A DNA stretch of 64,000 nt. Origin: Siphonodentalium dalli. Taxonomy: Eukaryota > Mollusca > Scaphopoda > Gadilida > Siphonodentaliidae. Below, piece after piece: positions 37,579-49,086 of this stretch. The notes under the pieces are model-generated. The model searched no databases and was not told the DNA's origin. It saw nothing but the letters and a program-made list of their open reading frames with translations. The position numbers were made by a program, and so were the translations under genes. The number at the start of each line of letters is the position of its first letter. Positions within the stretch are counted from its first letter, which is position 1. The stretch lies in NCBI GenBank assembly GCA_032622095.1, contig CP136067.1, forward strand, positions 43,567,549-43,631,548, in the 5' to 3' direction.

Positions 37579-37727
37579 GAGGATCTCACATGAGTTTCTA
37601 GTTTATACGGAATTTATCAACCGAGTTCACTAAATTCAATTTGAGCCGAGGTTTACCGAGGCTCAAATAGAATTTAGAGGACGAGGTTGATAAATTACGT
37701 ATAAAATAGGACGAGTGTGAGATACCT
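37579..37727. mobile_element. Foldback MITE, ~65-bp arms
   Basis: GGATCTCACA, TTTATACGGAATTTATCAAC and TTCAATTTGAGCC on the left are mirrored by GGCTCAAATAGAATTTAGAG, GGTTGATAAATTACGTATAA and GTGTGAGATACC on the right, around a GAGGTTTACC core. It is non-coding. Confidence 0.8.
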
Positions 37728-37910
37728 TTTATCACATGATCAAATAAACCCGAAGCAACGCGCAATATTCATCGAAAACAACAATCATAAACTACAGCGA
37801 TCGCAAGTTATTTGAAGAACGCCGTGACGTCATCGCACGCGCTGATATTAAACGTGTCTATTACCGATAATTATGAAACTGCTTTTATGGCCAAATTATG
37901 TGATAAAATA

Positions 37911-38215
37911 TAATAACGAACACGAGACATACATAATTTATAAACTGTTAACAAAAGATATCAAATTCAATACATGACAAAGATGACTCAGTGGAGTTTA
38001 TAAAGTGAACATAAAAACATTGAGGTAAGAATCTTTTTAAGGAATGCAACTTTATTTAATGATAATAAACACATAAATTAAAATAACAAACATGAGACAT
38101 ACATGATTTATAAACTGTTAACAAAAGATATCAAACTCAATACATGACAAAGATGACTCAGTGAAGTTTATAAAGTGAACATAAAAATATTAAGGTAAGA
38201 ATCTGTTTAAGCATT
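37911..38215. repeat. Tandem dimer, ~172-bp unit
   Basis: GAGACATACATAATTTATAA through ATCAAATTCAATACATGACA, AAGATGACTCAGTGGAG and GTAAGAATCTTTTTAA (37924-38040) recurs at about 38094-38210 with a few changes. Confidence 0.88.
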
Positions 38216-39660
38216 ACTAAACCGTTTAGCACAGACCACAGTCCACTTCACTCATCCGATCATCACCAAACTTCATATTTATCTTGATATTGATCTATCA
38301 GATGAGAGCTATCAAATATTTTTTTAATTTCATAGGAAAAAATGGTCGCCAGCGGCCATATTGCATTTACGTTATATTTTATCGCGTCATGTCGATATCT
38401 AGTATTACTTAGAAATTTCACCTTTCCAGATTCATAATTGCTCCATTGACTGTAACAGATGAAATTATTCCCCTCTTCGGATAGAGTGTCACTGAAACTT
38501 TATTTTGTCAGACTGTCTGTATAATCACTGATTATATATGGCAATAATCTGTAATAAGATGTAGCACTATTTTATTTTATATTTACATGCAGTGCTGTTT
38601 TTATACATCAATTATAATCCCCCTAGATCATCATGTGATCGATCATACATCGCGCGAGGACCTGGTTGAATTAAGGGGGGTTTTATGGATCACTTCTGTC
38701 CTCAAGCTAGATTATACTTATGCCATTTAATGGCATGTTCCTAACGTGGAGGGTTAGATATGCTTGAGAAACCACCACTCTTTAATTCACACCAAGTTCT
38801 CAGCTGTCATGTTCGGATATTAGAACCCATAGCCATGATATATGGTTTATTTTGTGTATACTAGTAACATAGTTATTTTCAGTACCTTTATATACCAGTA
38901 CTGTGTATAACAATGCATATAAATTAATCCATGTATACATGTATATTGATTCAACGGATTCAGTGGTTTTGTCCATCAGTCTATAAAATTTGCGGGGAAA
39001 ACATGGCCACAAGCAGTACACCCTGCTAAATTTCGAATTTGAATCAATTGGCGCACCCTGCAGCCAGCTTTTATTGGAGAACTTTTTCTTATGTGGATAT
39101 TTTGGGTCACCGCTAGATGTGAGCCATATTTTGTTCTCAAACTGTCCTTGTGAAGACATCACTGCCAGCGGTGATCTTCAATTTTACTATTTTTATGGCT
39201 AAATAATTTGGTTGATCCTACAGACGACACCCCTTGTCCGATCGTCATCAGATTCCACAATTATCTTCTGGATAACCAGGGTGAGAGTAATCTAATTTTC
39301 CCGAATTTCGTTAAAAAACATTACCACAGGCAGCAATTTGGTATCTTACTCTTTGATCCTCTTTTGCATGACTGAATTGTTTAGCAACTGTACAGACATA
39401 TCCCTCATCTGGTTTTTATATACATGTATATCTCTTCATGCGGATAGCCAGTATTACGTATAGGTACTTCAACTTTCTGCATTCCTGTCATCATTTGAAA
39501 TATAAAAATTTACCTGATACATGCACCCTTCAAAATTTGTTTCGTCGTATCTATTTTAATGACCCGTATGGTAATATTGATACAGATATATTTGTCAAAC
39601 ATTTCTTTGTACAATATACAGGTATTTAGTTTGTAACTAAATCTAGAAATATATAATAGT
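38216..39660. other. No recognisable gene
   Basis: Holds a 120-codon minus-strand frame (38800-39162) whose N-terminal half is fairly rich in K, S and P, but with no domain, partner exon or clear splice sites. It also has a short palindrome TGCCATTTAATGGCA near 38722. I do not call a gene. Confidence 0.4.
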
Positions 39661-39664
39661 AGCT

Positions 39665-40145
39665 CGTGGACCCCACTTCGTCCGGGATGTTCCCCTCTGA
39701 TTTTCGGAGAAATGCGCGATTTAACCTTGAATTGACTATTTTAAAGGTGAAGGTCATGTCGGGGTCACGATTTGACCCGTCCAAAACACTCCCCGGACAA
39801 AAGTCACGACAAAAGTACCCGTCGAAATCCGCCCGGCTTTATACCCGATTTGACCTTGAATTGACAATTTTGAATGTCAAGATCAGGTCAGGGTCATGAT
39901 TTGACCCACCCGAAACACTCCTGGGACAAAAGTAACAGTAGGTATCAAATTTCGTTGAAATACTTCCGTTTTACCAGATTTGACCTTGAATTGATCTTTT
40001 TGAATGTCAAAGTCAGGTCGGGATCAAGATTTGACCCGTCCAAAATACTCCCTGGAAATAATTTCCCCTAGGTATCAAATTTCGTCAAATCTGTCCGGCA
40101 GTTTTCCCGGCCATAGCTAACAGACAAACAGACAGACAAATGTCC
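39665..40145. repeat. ~130-bp divergent tandem repeat (GACTTCGTCCGGG family), copy 1
   Basis: Three units, each with GATTTGACCTTGAATTGA, AAGGTCA-like words, GGTCACGATTTGACCCGTCC and AAAACACTCCCCGGACAAAA. The opening word is CCCACTTCGTCCGGG and the end is an ACAGACAAACAGACAGACAA run. The same family recurs at 47918-48430. Open frames through it reflect the repeat, not a protein. Confidence 0.85.
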
Positions 40146-40163
40146 AAAATATATATTAAACTA

Positions 40164-40470
40164 GCTGATGTACTCGACTTCGTTCGGGCTAGTTAGGGAT
40201 TTTTTTTGTGATCGCCTCCATCTGGACAGTACCCAGTATATACAGCGTCTGGCCAAACTATTGTTCAATTGGTCCAGAAACATGCCTATATCAGCACGTT
40301 CGAGAACATGGTCCCACGTGAAATTGGACCCGTCCATATTGCTCCCGGGATCGAAGTAGTCCTACACACAAATTTTTAGTCGGATCGGTCAAGGTCCAGA
40401 AACATGCCTATGAGCGAGGTCAAGTTGACACGTTAAATACCAAATTCGAGCAGTGTTAGAGTCTATAACA
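40164..40470. repeat. Related interspersed repeat (CTAGCTGATGTACTCGACTT family)
   Basis: Opens with CTCGACTTCGTTCGGG, akin to the CCGACTTCGTCCGGG opening of the neighbouring family, and contains two copies of GGTCCAGAAACATGCCTAT (40271 and 40390). Confidence 0.6.
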
Positions 40471-40473
40471 CAT

Positions 40474-40530
40474 ACACACATGCATTCACGCATACACACA
40501 TACATACATACATACAGACAGGTGTTTCAA
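40474..40530. repeat. (CATA)n microsatellite
   Basis: An imperfect ACACATACACACATGCATTC then CATACATACATACATACAGA run. Confidence 0.85.
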
Positions 40531-40694
40531 AATGTATAATCGATAGCTACAACAATTCTATGGTAGATAGTTCACGGCCGACCTGATGCATGCATCTTAG
40601 TTTTCTTGTGACCACTGGCAGAGAGGTATACGCCGTTATCATATATCACCGTTGATTGTTGACGGACGACCAGTCACGACCCAGCACGAGCTAG

Positions 40695-40790
40695 TCGGTA
40701 ACTGGCAAAAATGCCAGCTAACAAAACAAAACAACCTGTGCAGCTGGCATTTTTGCAGTTTGCAGTACAATATTGCCAGCGTATGAACGT
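40695..40790. repeat. Hairpin with TGGCAAAAATGCCAGC core, repeat shared with 34.7 kb
   Basis: AACTGGCAAAAATGCCAGCT is mirrored by AGCTGGCATTTTTGCAGTTT, spaced by an AACAAAACAAAACAACC loop. The right half, with CAGTACAATATTGCCAGCG, matches 34675-34722. Confidence 0.65.
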
Positions 40791-40929
40791 ACCCTAAGCT
40801 GCGTATCCCGGACTCTACTATTTAGTCAATTATCCATCTTGTTTATATGTCATATGGATAATTAATTCGATAATACTACAACGGGAAACAATCTCAACAA
40901 CAACATGGTCATATCTGTCTACACACTAA

Positions 40930-41290
40930 ATTCAAAGTTGCTAAATTAACCCCAAAAGTAGTTAATTTTTACTACTTTTGGTAGTTCGTATTCATCCCGC
41001 TACCTTGGGAGGTTAATTTTACTACCTGGTGGGTAGTTAAAAAATTAAATACCTTTGGTAGTTAAAATAACTACCTTCAGTAGTTGAAATAACTACCTAT
41101 TGGGGCTATTTTAACTACCCAACGGTAGGCTAATTTTTAACTACTTTTGGTATTGGGATGAATACGAACTACCCAGTATTTAAATTTACTACCTGCGAGT
41201 GGTTGGAATTTTTGCTACATGTGGGTAGTTAATCTGATAACTACTATTGGTGGGAAATTATTCTACCTCGAGTGGTTGTTCTAGCTATTT
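40930..41290. repeat. Foldback region built of GTAGTTA words
   Basis: GGTAGTTCGTATTCATCCCG (40980) is mirrored by GGGATGAATACGAACTACCC (41155). Between and around them are about a dozen GTAGTTA/TAACTAC words in both orientations. The region is a nested inverted repeat of roughly 240 bp with ragged arms. Confidence 0.75.
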
Positions 41291-41699
41291 TAATAGGTAT
41301 TCAAAAGGGTCCAATCTAATCACTCCAAGTAGCTATTTAATCAACTTTTAGTGGATAATATTGCCTCTAAAGATATTAATGACATGTGGACCACAAAATA
41401 TGACAATGGAGAAAATAATTTCAATATTTATTCAAAATAAACAAATATATATAGTTCAGAGCATTTGTGCTTTTAGCTTAAAATAAATGCAACACAAGGC
41501 CTCTTACCACGAATAAGTACATTAGCCTACACACAAAAAAAAACAATGTAAATTTCGTGAAAATCGATGGATTCTCAGAGTTGAAAATTTGACCAAGGGA
41601 ATCTTATCAGACCTCAGACACTGAAACTTATTTTATCTAAATAATTGATCATGTACCCAAAATGGTTGCAATCTGGGTCGTCAAATTTTAAAAAATGGA

Positions 41700-42290
41700 G
41701 TGTCATTTCGTAGATTCTGTTGAAATCACTCTTAAAGAAGCAAAATGAGCAATAAAGAGCGTTCCTTATCAAATATGTAGAAAAATTGCGGGTAACAATG
41801 CCTTTGACCCCCAGATGACAAAGGGGTGGTGGATTTCAAAAATTATATAACCAGTAAAGAGCGCTTCGTATCAGTTCAAAAGATATGTGGGACAATTGCA
41901 CAAATGTAAAATAATGCATGGTTAATGTCATGGGATAGGTGCTGTGGGCATTAAATTATTGACAACTATATCACACTGTGGCAGTGTCATTTCATCGATG
42001 CTGTTGACGTCTTAAGGACGCAATAAAGAGCGTTCCTTATCACATTAGAAAATATGTAGGAAAATTGCGGGTAAAAGCGCCTTTGTCCCTCAAATGAAGT
42101 GGGGGGGGGGGTGGGCAAAAAAAATAATGTGATAAATAAAGAGCTTTTTTTATCAGTTCAGAAGATATAAGTGGGGAAAATTGCACAAAAGTAAAATAAT
42201 GCATGGTTAATATCATGTGATTGATGCTGTGGGCATCAAATTATTTAAAGATGCGCTACTAATCAGCAATAAAGAGCATTTATTATCCAC
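41700..42290. repeat. Tandem dimer, ~284-bp unit
   Basis: GTGTCATTTCGTAGATTCTG, CAATAAAGAGCGTTCCTTAT, AAAATTGCGGGTAA, GTAAAATAATGCATGGTTAA and GCTGTGGGCAT appear in order twice, from about 41700 and 41984. A half-size echo with AGTAAAGAGCGCTTCGTATC also runs inside each unit. The second copy has a G-run near 42103. Confidence 0.88.
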
Positions 42291-42299
42291 TTAATATAA

Positions 42300-43025
42300 G
42301 TAACTTTATCCGGAGTTATATTGCAGCTGCTGTTTATCCCAGATACTGGGTCTTTATTCTATTCCAAAAAATGTCGTATTGGGACATTTTGATCTATTTT
42401 TAGAGATATTTATTTGTTCAAAGATATTTATATATAAACAGAAAAGTTCACTTTGTTGGCTTTGCAATACTAATGGGAGTGCATGAACTAATGGTTGTGT
42501 CGTTTCTATGGGGTTGTGGACTACACAAGACGCTATAAACAATTCCAAAGAACATACATGTACATGTTCAAAATATTGTTTTATAACTTTAAACGACAAT
42601 AAAAAAGACGTAAGCACCCTTCGGACATGATATCAGTCTTCAACCCAGAGAACATTGCGGGCATGGATTAGTATCCCTCGTCACCACTGGGCGGAGCCAC
42701 TCTCCCGTATCATTCATTAAGAGCATCGAGACACCAGGTGCGTGGCATCCGAAATAGTATTATAGTCTATTTCATACCATTTCAGTCGAGTAGAGTCACA
42801 ACAGCCCTTGCACCTCGCAAAGCCATTAGCCAAAAGATAATTTTATATTTTGTGTAGTCCACTTGAGGTAAAACACACCACTCTAGTTGTTATATGCAGT
42901 GAAAAAAATATTATTTACCAAATTGCCTTAATGTTTACAAGGAAAACATACTTTTTTGCCAACAATTGCACAGAGGCTGACATAATTTCATTATGATATT
43001 TAAAATTTGGCAATGGATAAAAATA
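42300..43025. other. No recognisable gene
   Basis: Holds an 87-codon minus-strand frame (42354-42617) and GC-richer patches near 42660-42830 that could be exon relics, but with no motif I can name. Confidence 0.4.
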
Positions 43026-43028
43026 ATA

Positions 43029-43186
43029 CCCATATAGTTTAACGAGATACAAGGCTTATTTTCACTCGTATATATAATTCACCAAATGGGGACCTTGCTA
43101 AAGCTTGGTTCCCCATTTGGCATTTGCTGAATCATACTCGCGAAAACAAACCTTGTATCTCATAAAACTGTATGGATATTCTATAT
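43029..43186. mobile_element. Foldback MITE with CCAAATGGGGACC arms
   Basis: CCATATAGTTTAACGAGATA, CAAGGCTTATTTTCACTCGT and CACCAAATGGGGACC on the left are mirrored by GGTTCCCCATTTGGC, ATCATACTCGCGAAAACAAA and CCTTGTATCTCATAAAACTG on the right, around TTGCTAAAGCTT. The arms are ~70 bp and imperfect. Confidence 0.8.
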
Positions 43187-45717
43187 TTAACCATTCAACC
43201 AACTCACCGATGCCTGCCCGGGAGTGACAACAGTCTTACCTCTCTCCCCTCGTATCGCTATTCTCTGGGGATGAATTACGCAGGGTACAGATTCGCCAAC
43301 AAGTAAATGTATAAGGGCAATTGAACGTCATCACCAATCAAAAGAAACTGTTTCCACATAAATGGGGCCGACCTAACCAGCAAGCGACTCAATTGTTGTC
43401 AATGATCTGACATCTGATAGTAGAGCGAGATCTCTTGGAGATCCCAGAATTGTGGACAACAGCTGCAAACGAGGTAATTGGTCCAGGTAGAGGACACCTT
43501 TAGTACCATATTGGTCAATGACATGGTACCACACGTCATTCCGAAAATTTAACAATGACTGGCAGTCTAAATATATGACTACTAGTAGATGTGTTGTAAT
43601 TCATGCTAGGAACAATGATGACATAGCCATGTCGTTTTCACTAGCCATGTATATTTCACTCAAACCAATTAACCAAGCTTGTGTGGGTATCGTGCTTTGC
43701 TTTTCCAGTATATACCAAAATCATCAAATAAAATCATAAATGTGACATCAGATTTCTCCCCTGATGTACCATTATGAAACTACTGAAATGTGCCAAAATT
43801 GGGTATAAGACAAAACATTGAGTATGTGGCTCTTGGGTTTGGGAGAAAATAATCCATGACCTGGGATGTGGGCATAGAAAAATCTCATCTTCGGGACCAG
43901 CTATTGGGTCCGGACAATCAGCCGAAATATCTTGCCCTTCGGGGTGAGATCTTTCCATCCCCACACCTCAGGTCATGATGAATAATATTATTCTTATCTC
44001 AATCTAACTTCAGCTGAACATGCACTGCGCCCATAATGTTTTGCATTCAGAATTTTTTATTTCTGGTATAGTTACAAAGAGCTTATAAAGTCAATGAAAA
44101 TGTCCCTGATTCTAATCAGATGTTCATGACATGCATGTGCTATCAACTGATACAGATGATAAATCAGCCATGACATGAGGATACACCTGTTGTGTCTTGT
44201 CAATACAAAAGAACGATCAAGTTTTACATGTGTATATCACCTGGATACACATGTGTATAATCAGTTCTCATTAAAATTAGGCTCTCAGGCTGGAATAAGC
44301 TACACATAACAGTCCTAATGAATATACACATGTAACTATAAGTCACATAACCGCCACTATAAATAGTTTATGCATGCAATTCCTGTTGTATAACATCAAA
44401 GCGCAGTTTTACGATTGACAGAATGTTATCTCCTGTTACTTGAATTTTGGCAAATAAGAAAAACGGGTGCTAACTGTTGAAATTCTTGGAAATACTTAAT
44501 TCTATTCTCCTTGATGGCTATTATTGATAATTTCTGGACTCTTCAAATGGACACACATTAGTGTTAAATTAGTTGTAATCACCAATTTGTGAACACTGAA
44601 ATAAGCATTGTGACCAGATATGACAGGAAACTTATTATGCTATTTTAGCTATGTCGAGAAACTCTGGAGCCGATGAAAATCTTCAATATACTGACTGGCT
44701 TCATCACTTTACTGTTAAATGTTGTGATTGACTGACATTGATGTAAAGATTCTTGGGGATAATGGAAATACCAGATATTTTCTTCAGAATCTTTAATGCA
44801 TATATAGCTTGTTCAAGAGTGTAATTTAGTTAGAACTGGTGTATTTATGTAATACACACGCTTCACACATCTCGATGATACTGAAATTAATATATGAAAT
44901 AATAGAAAAAAACTCTTCAAGGTGACATGCAACAGTTTTAGAGTGATCTGGGCCCCCACATCTGATCCCAAAAAGTGGAAAAGTGTAGGTTGTGTTTGTG
45001 TAACTACCACACTTTTCAGTTAGATGAGAATCCATCCCATATTTTATGAGTTCAATGAATACTATTTCACATGCGGAATATCCGTGTCGCACAATAGGCC
45101 CATAGCCCCATAGGGGATAGCCCCAAAATTGTCTATTTGATCATATCAGATTTTGAAAACAATTTTGAGACAGTCCGTAAACTCTTCCTTTTCTGGTCAA
45201 ATCGTATCATTGGCTCTGTATTCAATTAAAATTATAAGATATACTTTGTAAAAGAATGAATACATGTATCACTTGACTTTTCATTTTGCAGAAATATGCT
45301 ATGTGTTGGTAGAAAGGCTTTATCCTCAATCGGTGATGTGACAAAATATGGGGAGATAGGTCATGAAGTTTTCGCTCAAAATGCGAAACATATCTCAAAA
45401 CATTGAAATGTTACGCCAAACATCACGAGATAGGAGCATTTCTAAAATATATCATCTGACCGAAGAGGCAACCAATTAAATTCATTATTTAGCCAAATGA
45501 TGAAACCGGTTGCATATTTCACCTTTAACTGTAGATTAAAGATCCAAACATTTTCAACGTATTGTTCAGGTTTCTAAATCTGAGATAAAATGAACACATT
45601 GTATGCATTCAATATGTGATTACATGATATTTTGAATAATAACGTCTAAGATTGTTTCCCAATTTTAGAGCAAAAATGTTATTTTCAGGAAAACTTTCCT
45701 GTATTAATATAAGTTTA
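43187..45717. other. No supportable gene
   Basis: Several minus-strand frames (43373-43555, 43734-43964, 44826-45092) lack recognisable domains or paired splice sites. The first two have a more protein-like composition than most translations here and lie in a slightly GC-richer patch, so unrecognised exons are possible. Nothing can be asserted. Confidence 0.35.
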
Positions 45718-45846
45718 GTTGTGGTGTATTGATGGTAACATGGTGTGACATTGACAACTTCGGGTTTATGTTCACAAAGCGACAAGGTTGAGCATAGGCT
45801 AACAGTGGTCAATGTCATGACATGTTACCATCAATCCACCACAATG
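45718..45846. mobile_element. Foldback element, ~37-bp arms
   Basis: TTGTGGTGTATTGATGGTAA, CATGGTGTGACATTGAC on the left and GTCAATGTCATGACATG, TTACCATCAATCCACCACAA on the right are near-perfect inverted copies around a ~50-bp centre. Open frames read through it on both strands because of the symmetry. Confidence 0.85.
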
Positions 45847-45997
45847 GCGTACATGTATTTCTTCTGCCAACAGTCCTGGTCATTCACATTAATTTGGAAC
45901 TTATTCCGCATAATGATCAGCAGAAAATGTCAAAATCTCCTAAACCTCTCTCCAACATATGACATGAAACGGCCATCGAGAGACGATGAAGCGGTCT

Positions 45998-46570
45998 TGG
46001 TTTCCGTTATGGTAATGGCTCCAGACGTAAACATGGGATATGTTGCGCGACTGTCTGACCAATCAAAGATGCGGTTTCTTACTGGAAGCAGAACATTGTA
46101 TGATTTTCATCCTTGTCAGCACATTAGAGAATTTCCTTCAGTATATACACATGTACATACTAGTAGATGCAACCTGTGGGTACGATGCTGAACATTTTAT
46201 TCTTAGTACGAACATTAAACTCAAGCTCAGGATCATATTAGGCGTTTGCGCTGAATTTCTTCTCTGTAGTTCCAAACATGTTTCCGTTATTTTGATGGCT
46301 CCAGGCGTAAACATGGGATATGCTGCGCGACTCTCCGATCAATAAAAGATGCGGTTTCTTACTGGAAGCGGAACATTGTATGAATTTCATCCTGGTCACC
46401 ACGTTAGAGAATTTCCTGCTGTACATACACAGGTACATAGATGCAACCTGTGGGTATGATGCTGAACTTTTAATTCTTAGTACGAACATCGAACTTCACT
46501 ACCTGAAGCTCAGATCGAGATCATATTATGAATTATTCTCTGTAGTTCCAATGTAGTTCCAAACATGTTC
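45998..46570. repeat. Tandem dimer, ~281-bp unit
   Basis: TTTCCGTTATGGTAATGGCT, AACATGGGATATGTTGCGCG, CGGTTTCTTACTGGAAGCAG, GATGCAACCTGTGGGTACGA and TCTCTGTAGTTCCAA occur in order from about 46000 and again from about 46280. The 148-codon frame starting at 45745 crosses the first unit but is broken in the second, so it is not a conserved coding repeat. Confidence 0.9.
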
Positions 46571-46629
46571 CTGCACTGCACCTGCAAATAACGGGCCAAA
46601 AGAGATGATATAGAATTATAGATTAATAA

Positions 46630-47573
46630 AAGTGTTAAGGCCAAACAGATGGTATGTTTCCGGTAACGGAGCGAAAAAATTAGGGTAGGTAAGGAATATT
46701 TATTTTTATTTTATTTCGACTGCAGAAATACCTCAACTAATGTTGCCCAGTTGAGGGTCAGCAAGATATGGATATATGACGATCCACATCATGCTGACTC
46801 CCAAATTGGGTACACTCAGCCTGGTATAGGCATAACCTCGTACGTGGCTGTCTTCCTGCTGACCCCATCATAATATGTATTTTGTCAACTCCGGTTACAT
46901 AAAATGCCAACCCATGCTGTGGGGAAAGTATTACTTGATTAACAGTGGAAATATACATTAAGATTAAACTTACTTCATACTTAAGTAAGTTTTTTATTAT
47001 TCACATACCACATTTTTAAAAAATAAATTTTGCTATAAACTTGGTACGAAATTCATGTCACTAACTTTTTATAAGAATTTTACCAATAATACCGCCATTA
47101 TACCGTACTTGTATTGTGACAACTACATCCCATTTTCTGGGGCTAGCCAGTACGCCCACCGAGCATGCCTGGTTTTTGAAAACAGTAGCTATACCCCTAA
47201 CATATGTGGTGATAACCTATATACATGTATATATACAGATACACACCCACCATGTCTGTTGATAGTGTTCCAGAAGTCCCAAAACAAGACATAAAGCAGG
47301 CAGGAGTTCAACTCTCAGGATATTAAAATTGCAAAATGTATGCCCATTAATCCACAACCCAACACACACCTGGGGCTTTTGAGACAGCTGTCACTTCGTG
47401 GTCACTTTTCACAGGGATATGTTAGAAAACATGTGTTTTGAACACTAAAGATCATCAATATTTATGAGCATTAAATTTTGACTTTTTCTCAAAATATCAA
47501 TAAAAAGTTTAGGGTCGGCGGGTTATTTTTAGGTTCGGTCGATGTACGGAAACATAGTATCTCTTTTTTGGCC
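46630..47573. mobile_element. Possible DNA element with GGCCAAA inverted ends
   Basis: GGCCAAACAGATGGTATGTT with TCCG (46641) is mirrored by CGGAAACATAGTATCTCTTT and TTTGGCC (47550-47573). The ~930 bp between encodes no recognised protein. The ends are imperfect and could be two pieces of the same repeat in opposite orientation. Confidence 0.4.
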
Positions 47574-47917
47574 TAATGTAGCTCAGCTTGCACATGAGAT
47601 ATAATTCTCACAGAAGTTCATGGAATGATGGAGGAAAGATGGAAATTTCCAGTGATGGATTGAAGAGTATACCCTCTGTTAAGCGGATTCATGATATATC
47701 ACACACGGTTCTAGGCCTTATGCCGACCCGTTATAATAAGTTTGGGTGCCCGGAGCCTGCGTTCCCAAAATTAAGTATAATCGAACTGTAATATTCAGAA
47801 TTTGTCATGCTTTTGTACATTAATTTTATTTTGGAAAACGCTGAAAGATCTAATTAAATGCGAAAAAAGCATTGAACGTAACAATAATCAGTGCCATTGT
47901 AGCTATATATAACACTA

Positions 47918-48430
47918 GCAGGTGGACCCGACTTCGTCCGGGCTGTTTCCCCTCTGCTTTTCGGCGAATTGACCTTGAATTGTCCATTTTGAAGGTCAAG
48001 GTCAGGTGGGGTCACGATTTGACCCGTCCAAAACACTGCCCGGACAAAAGTACCCCACAAAAGTACCCGTCAAATCCATCCGGTTTTACCCGATTTGACC
48101 TTGAATTAATCATTTTGAAGGTCAAGGTCTGGTCGGGGTCACGATTTGACCCGTCCAAAACACTCAGTGGACAAAAGTAACCCTATGTATAAAATTTCGT
48201 CGAAATCCCATCAAAATTCGCGATTTGACATTGAATTGACCCGATTTCAAGGTCAAGGTCATGTCGCACAGGCAAACGAATAGGCTTACGACACTCCCCA
48301 TACGAAAGTATCCCCAAACACTAATTTTCATCGAAATCCCATGATACTCGGGCGTTTGACCTTGAAATGACCCGAGTTTCAAGGTCAAGGTCACGTCGCA
48401 CGGGAAAATTAATAGGCCCATGCCAAGTGA
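47918..48430. repeat. ~130-bp divergent tandem repeat (GACTTCGTCCGGG family), copy 2
   Basis: Opens GGTGGACCCGACTTCGTCCG and has four units with TTGACCTTGAATTG, AAGGTCAAGGTCA and GGTCACGATTTGACCCGTCC, the same plan as 39665-40145. The last two units carry CAAGGTCATGTCGCAC or CAAGGTCACGTCGCAC and diverge more. Confidence 0.85.
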
Positions 48431-48680
48431 TATATATGCCTGTCCCAATGGTAAAGTATAAATGTATACTTACTTTATGAAAACTCAAAAACAAATCTAC
48501 AATCCTTTGATCACATTCTTTAAAATGCATGCAGCTTCAATTTTGGAACAACTAGGGATATAGCACATGTGTCCTTTCTCCTGGAAATAACAAAGGTCAA
48601 ACATTCAAGCATTTCGCACTCTTCAAATTCCCCCTTCAATTCAACACCATAGAAACTACTCTATTTTTTCATTTTCACTT

Positions 48681-49086
48681 TCTACTATTTCTCACTATAA
48701 ATTGAAAATACTCAAACCTGATTGAATGAGGGTATGTGTTTGCCATCATGAAAAGAGTAAAATCCAAGATGGCAACTGGCGACCATATTCTTTAACAAAT
48801 TTCGGAAGCTATCATTCGCTCCCAACTAGAAATAATGCCCAGGAGATCCTTATGATGTTGGTGCAAAATATCTCAGATCGAAGTACTTAATACATGTGCT
48901 GATCAGTCATCATCTGCATTATTTACTCTGACAGTCAGTGTTTTAATTACAGTGGTGCCATACTGATAGCAATAAAAATAATAGGTTTTATTTATTCCTC
49001 CCAATACATGTGTGATATGCCCATTCAGCCCAATTGTGTCCCGTGAAATACTTTGTGCTGCCATGGTCATATTTTTCAGAATGAAT
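48681..49086. repeat. 406-bp direct repeat, left copy, flanking the LINE
   Basis: Runs from TCTACTATTTCTCACTATAA to TTTTTCAGAATGAAT. The same 406 bp reappears at 51935-52340 with about seven mismatches by eye (about 98% identity) and no gap. Its right border is the exact 3' end of the LINE. It is best read as one half of a very long target-site duplication. A segmental duplication with the LINE at the junction is the alternative. Confidence 0.93.

Noticed and set aside
38800-39162. 120-codon minus-strand open frame
   Set aside because: The composition is mildly protein-like, but there is no recognised domain, splice partner or initiation context.
39666-40071. Open frames with FDLELTILNVKVRSGSRFDP-like repeats
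   Set aside because: The apparent protein repeat is the translation of the ~130-bp DNA repeat, which also occurs at 47.9 kb with stops and shifts.
45745-46191. 148-codon plus-strand open frame
   Set aside because: It begins in a foldback arm and crosses a 281-bp tandem repeat whose second copy breaks the frame, and no domain is visible.
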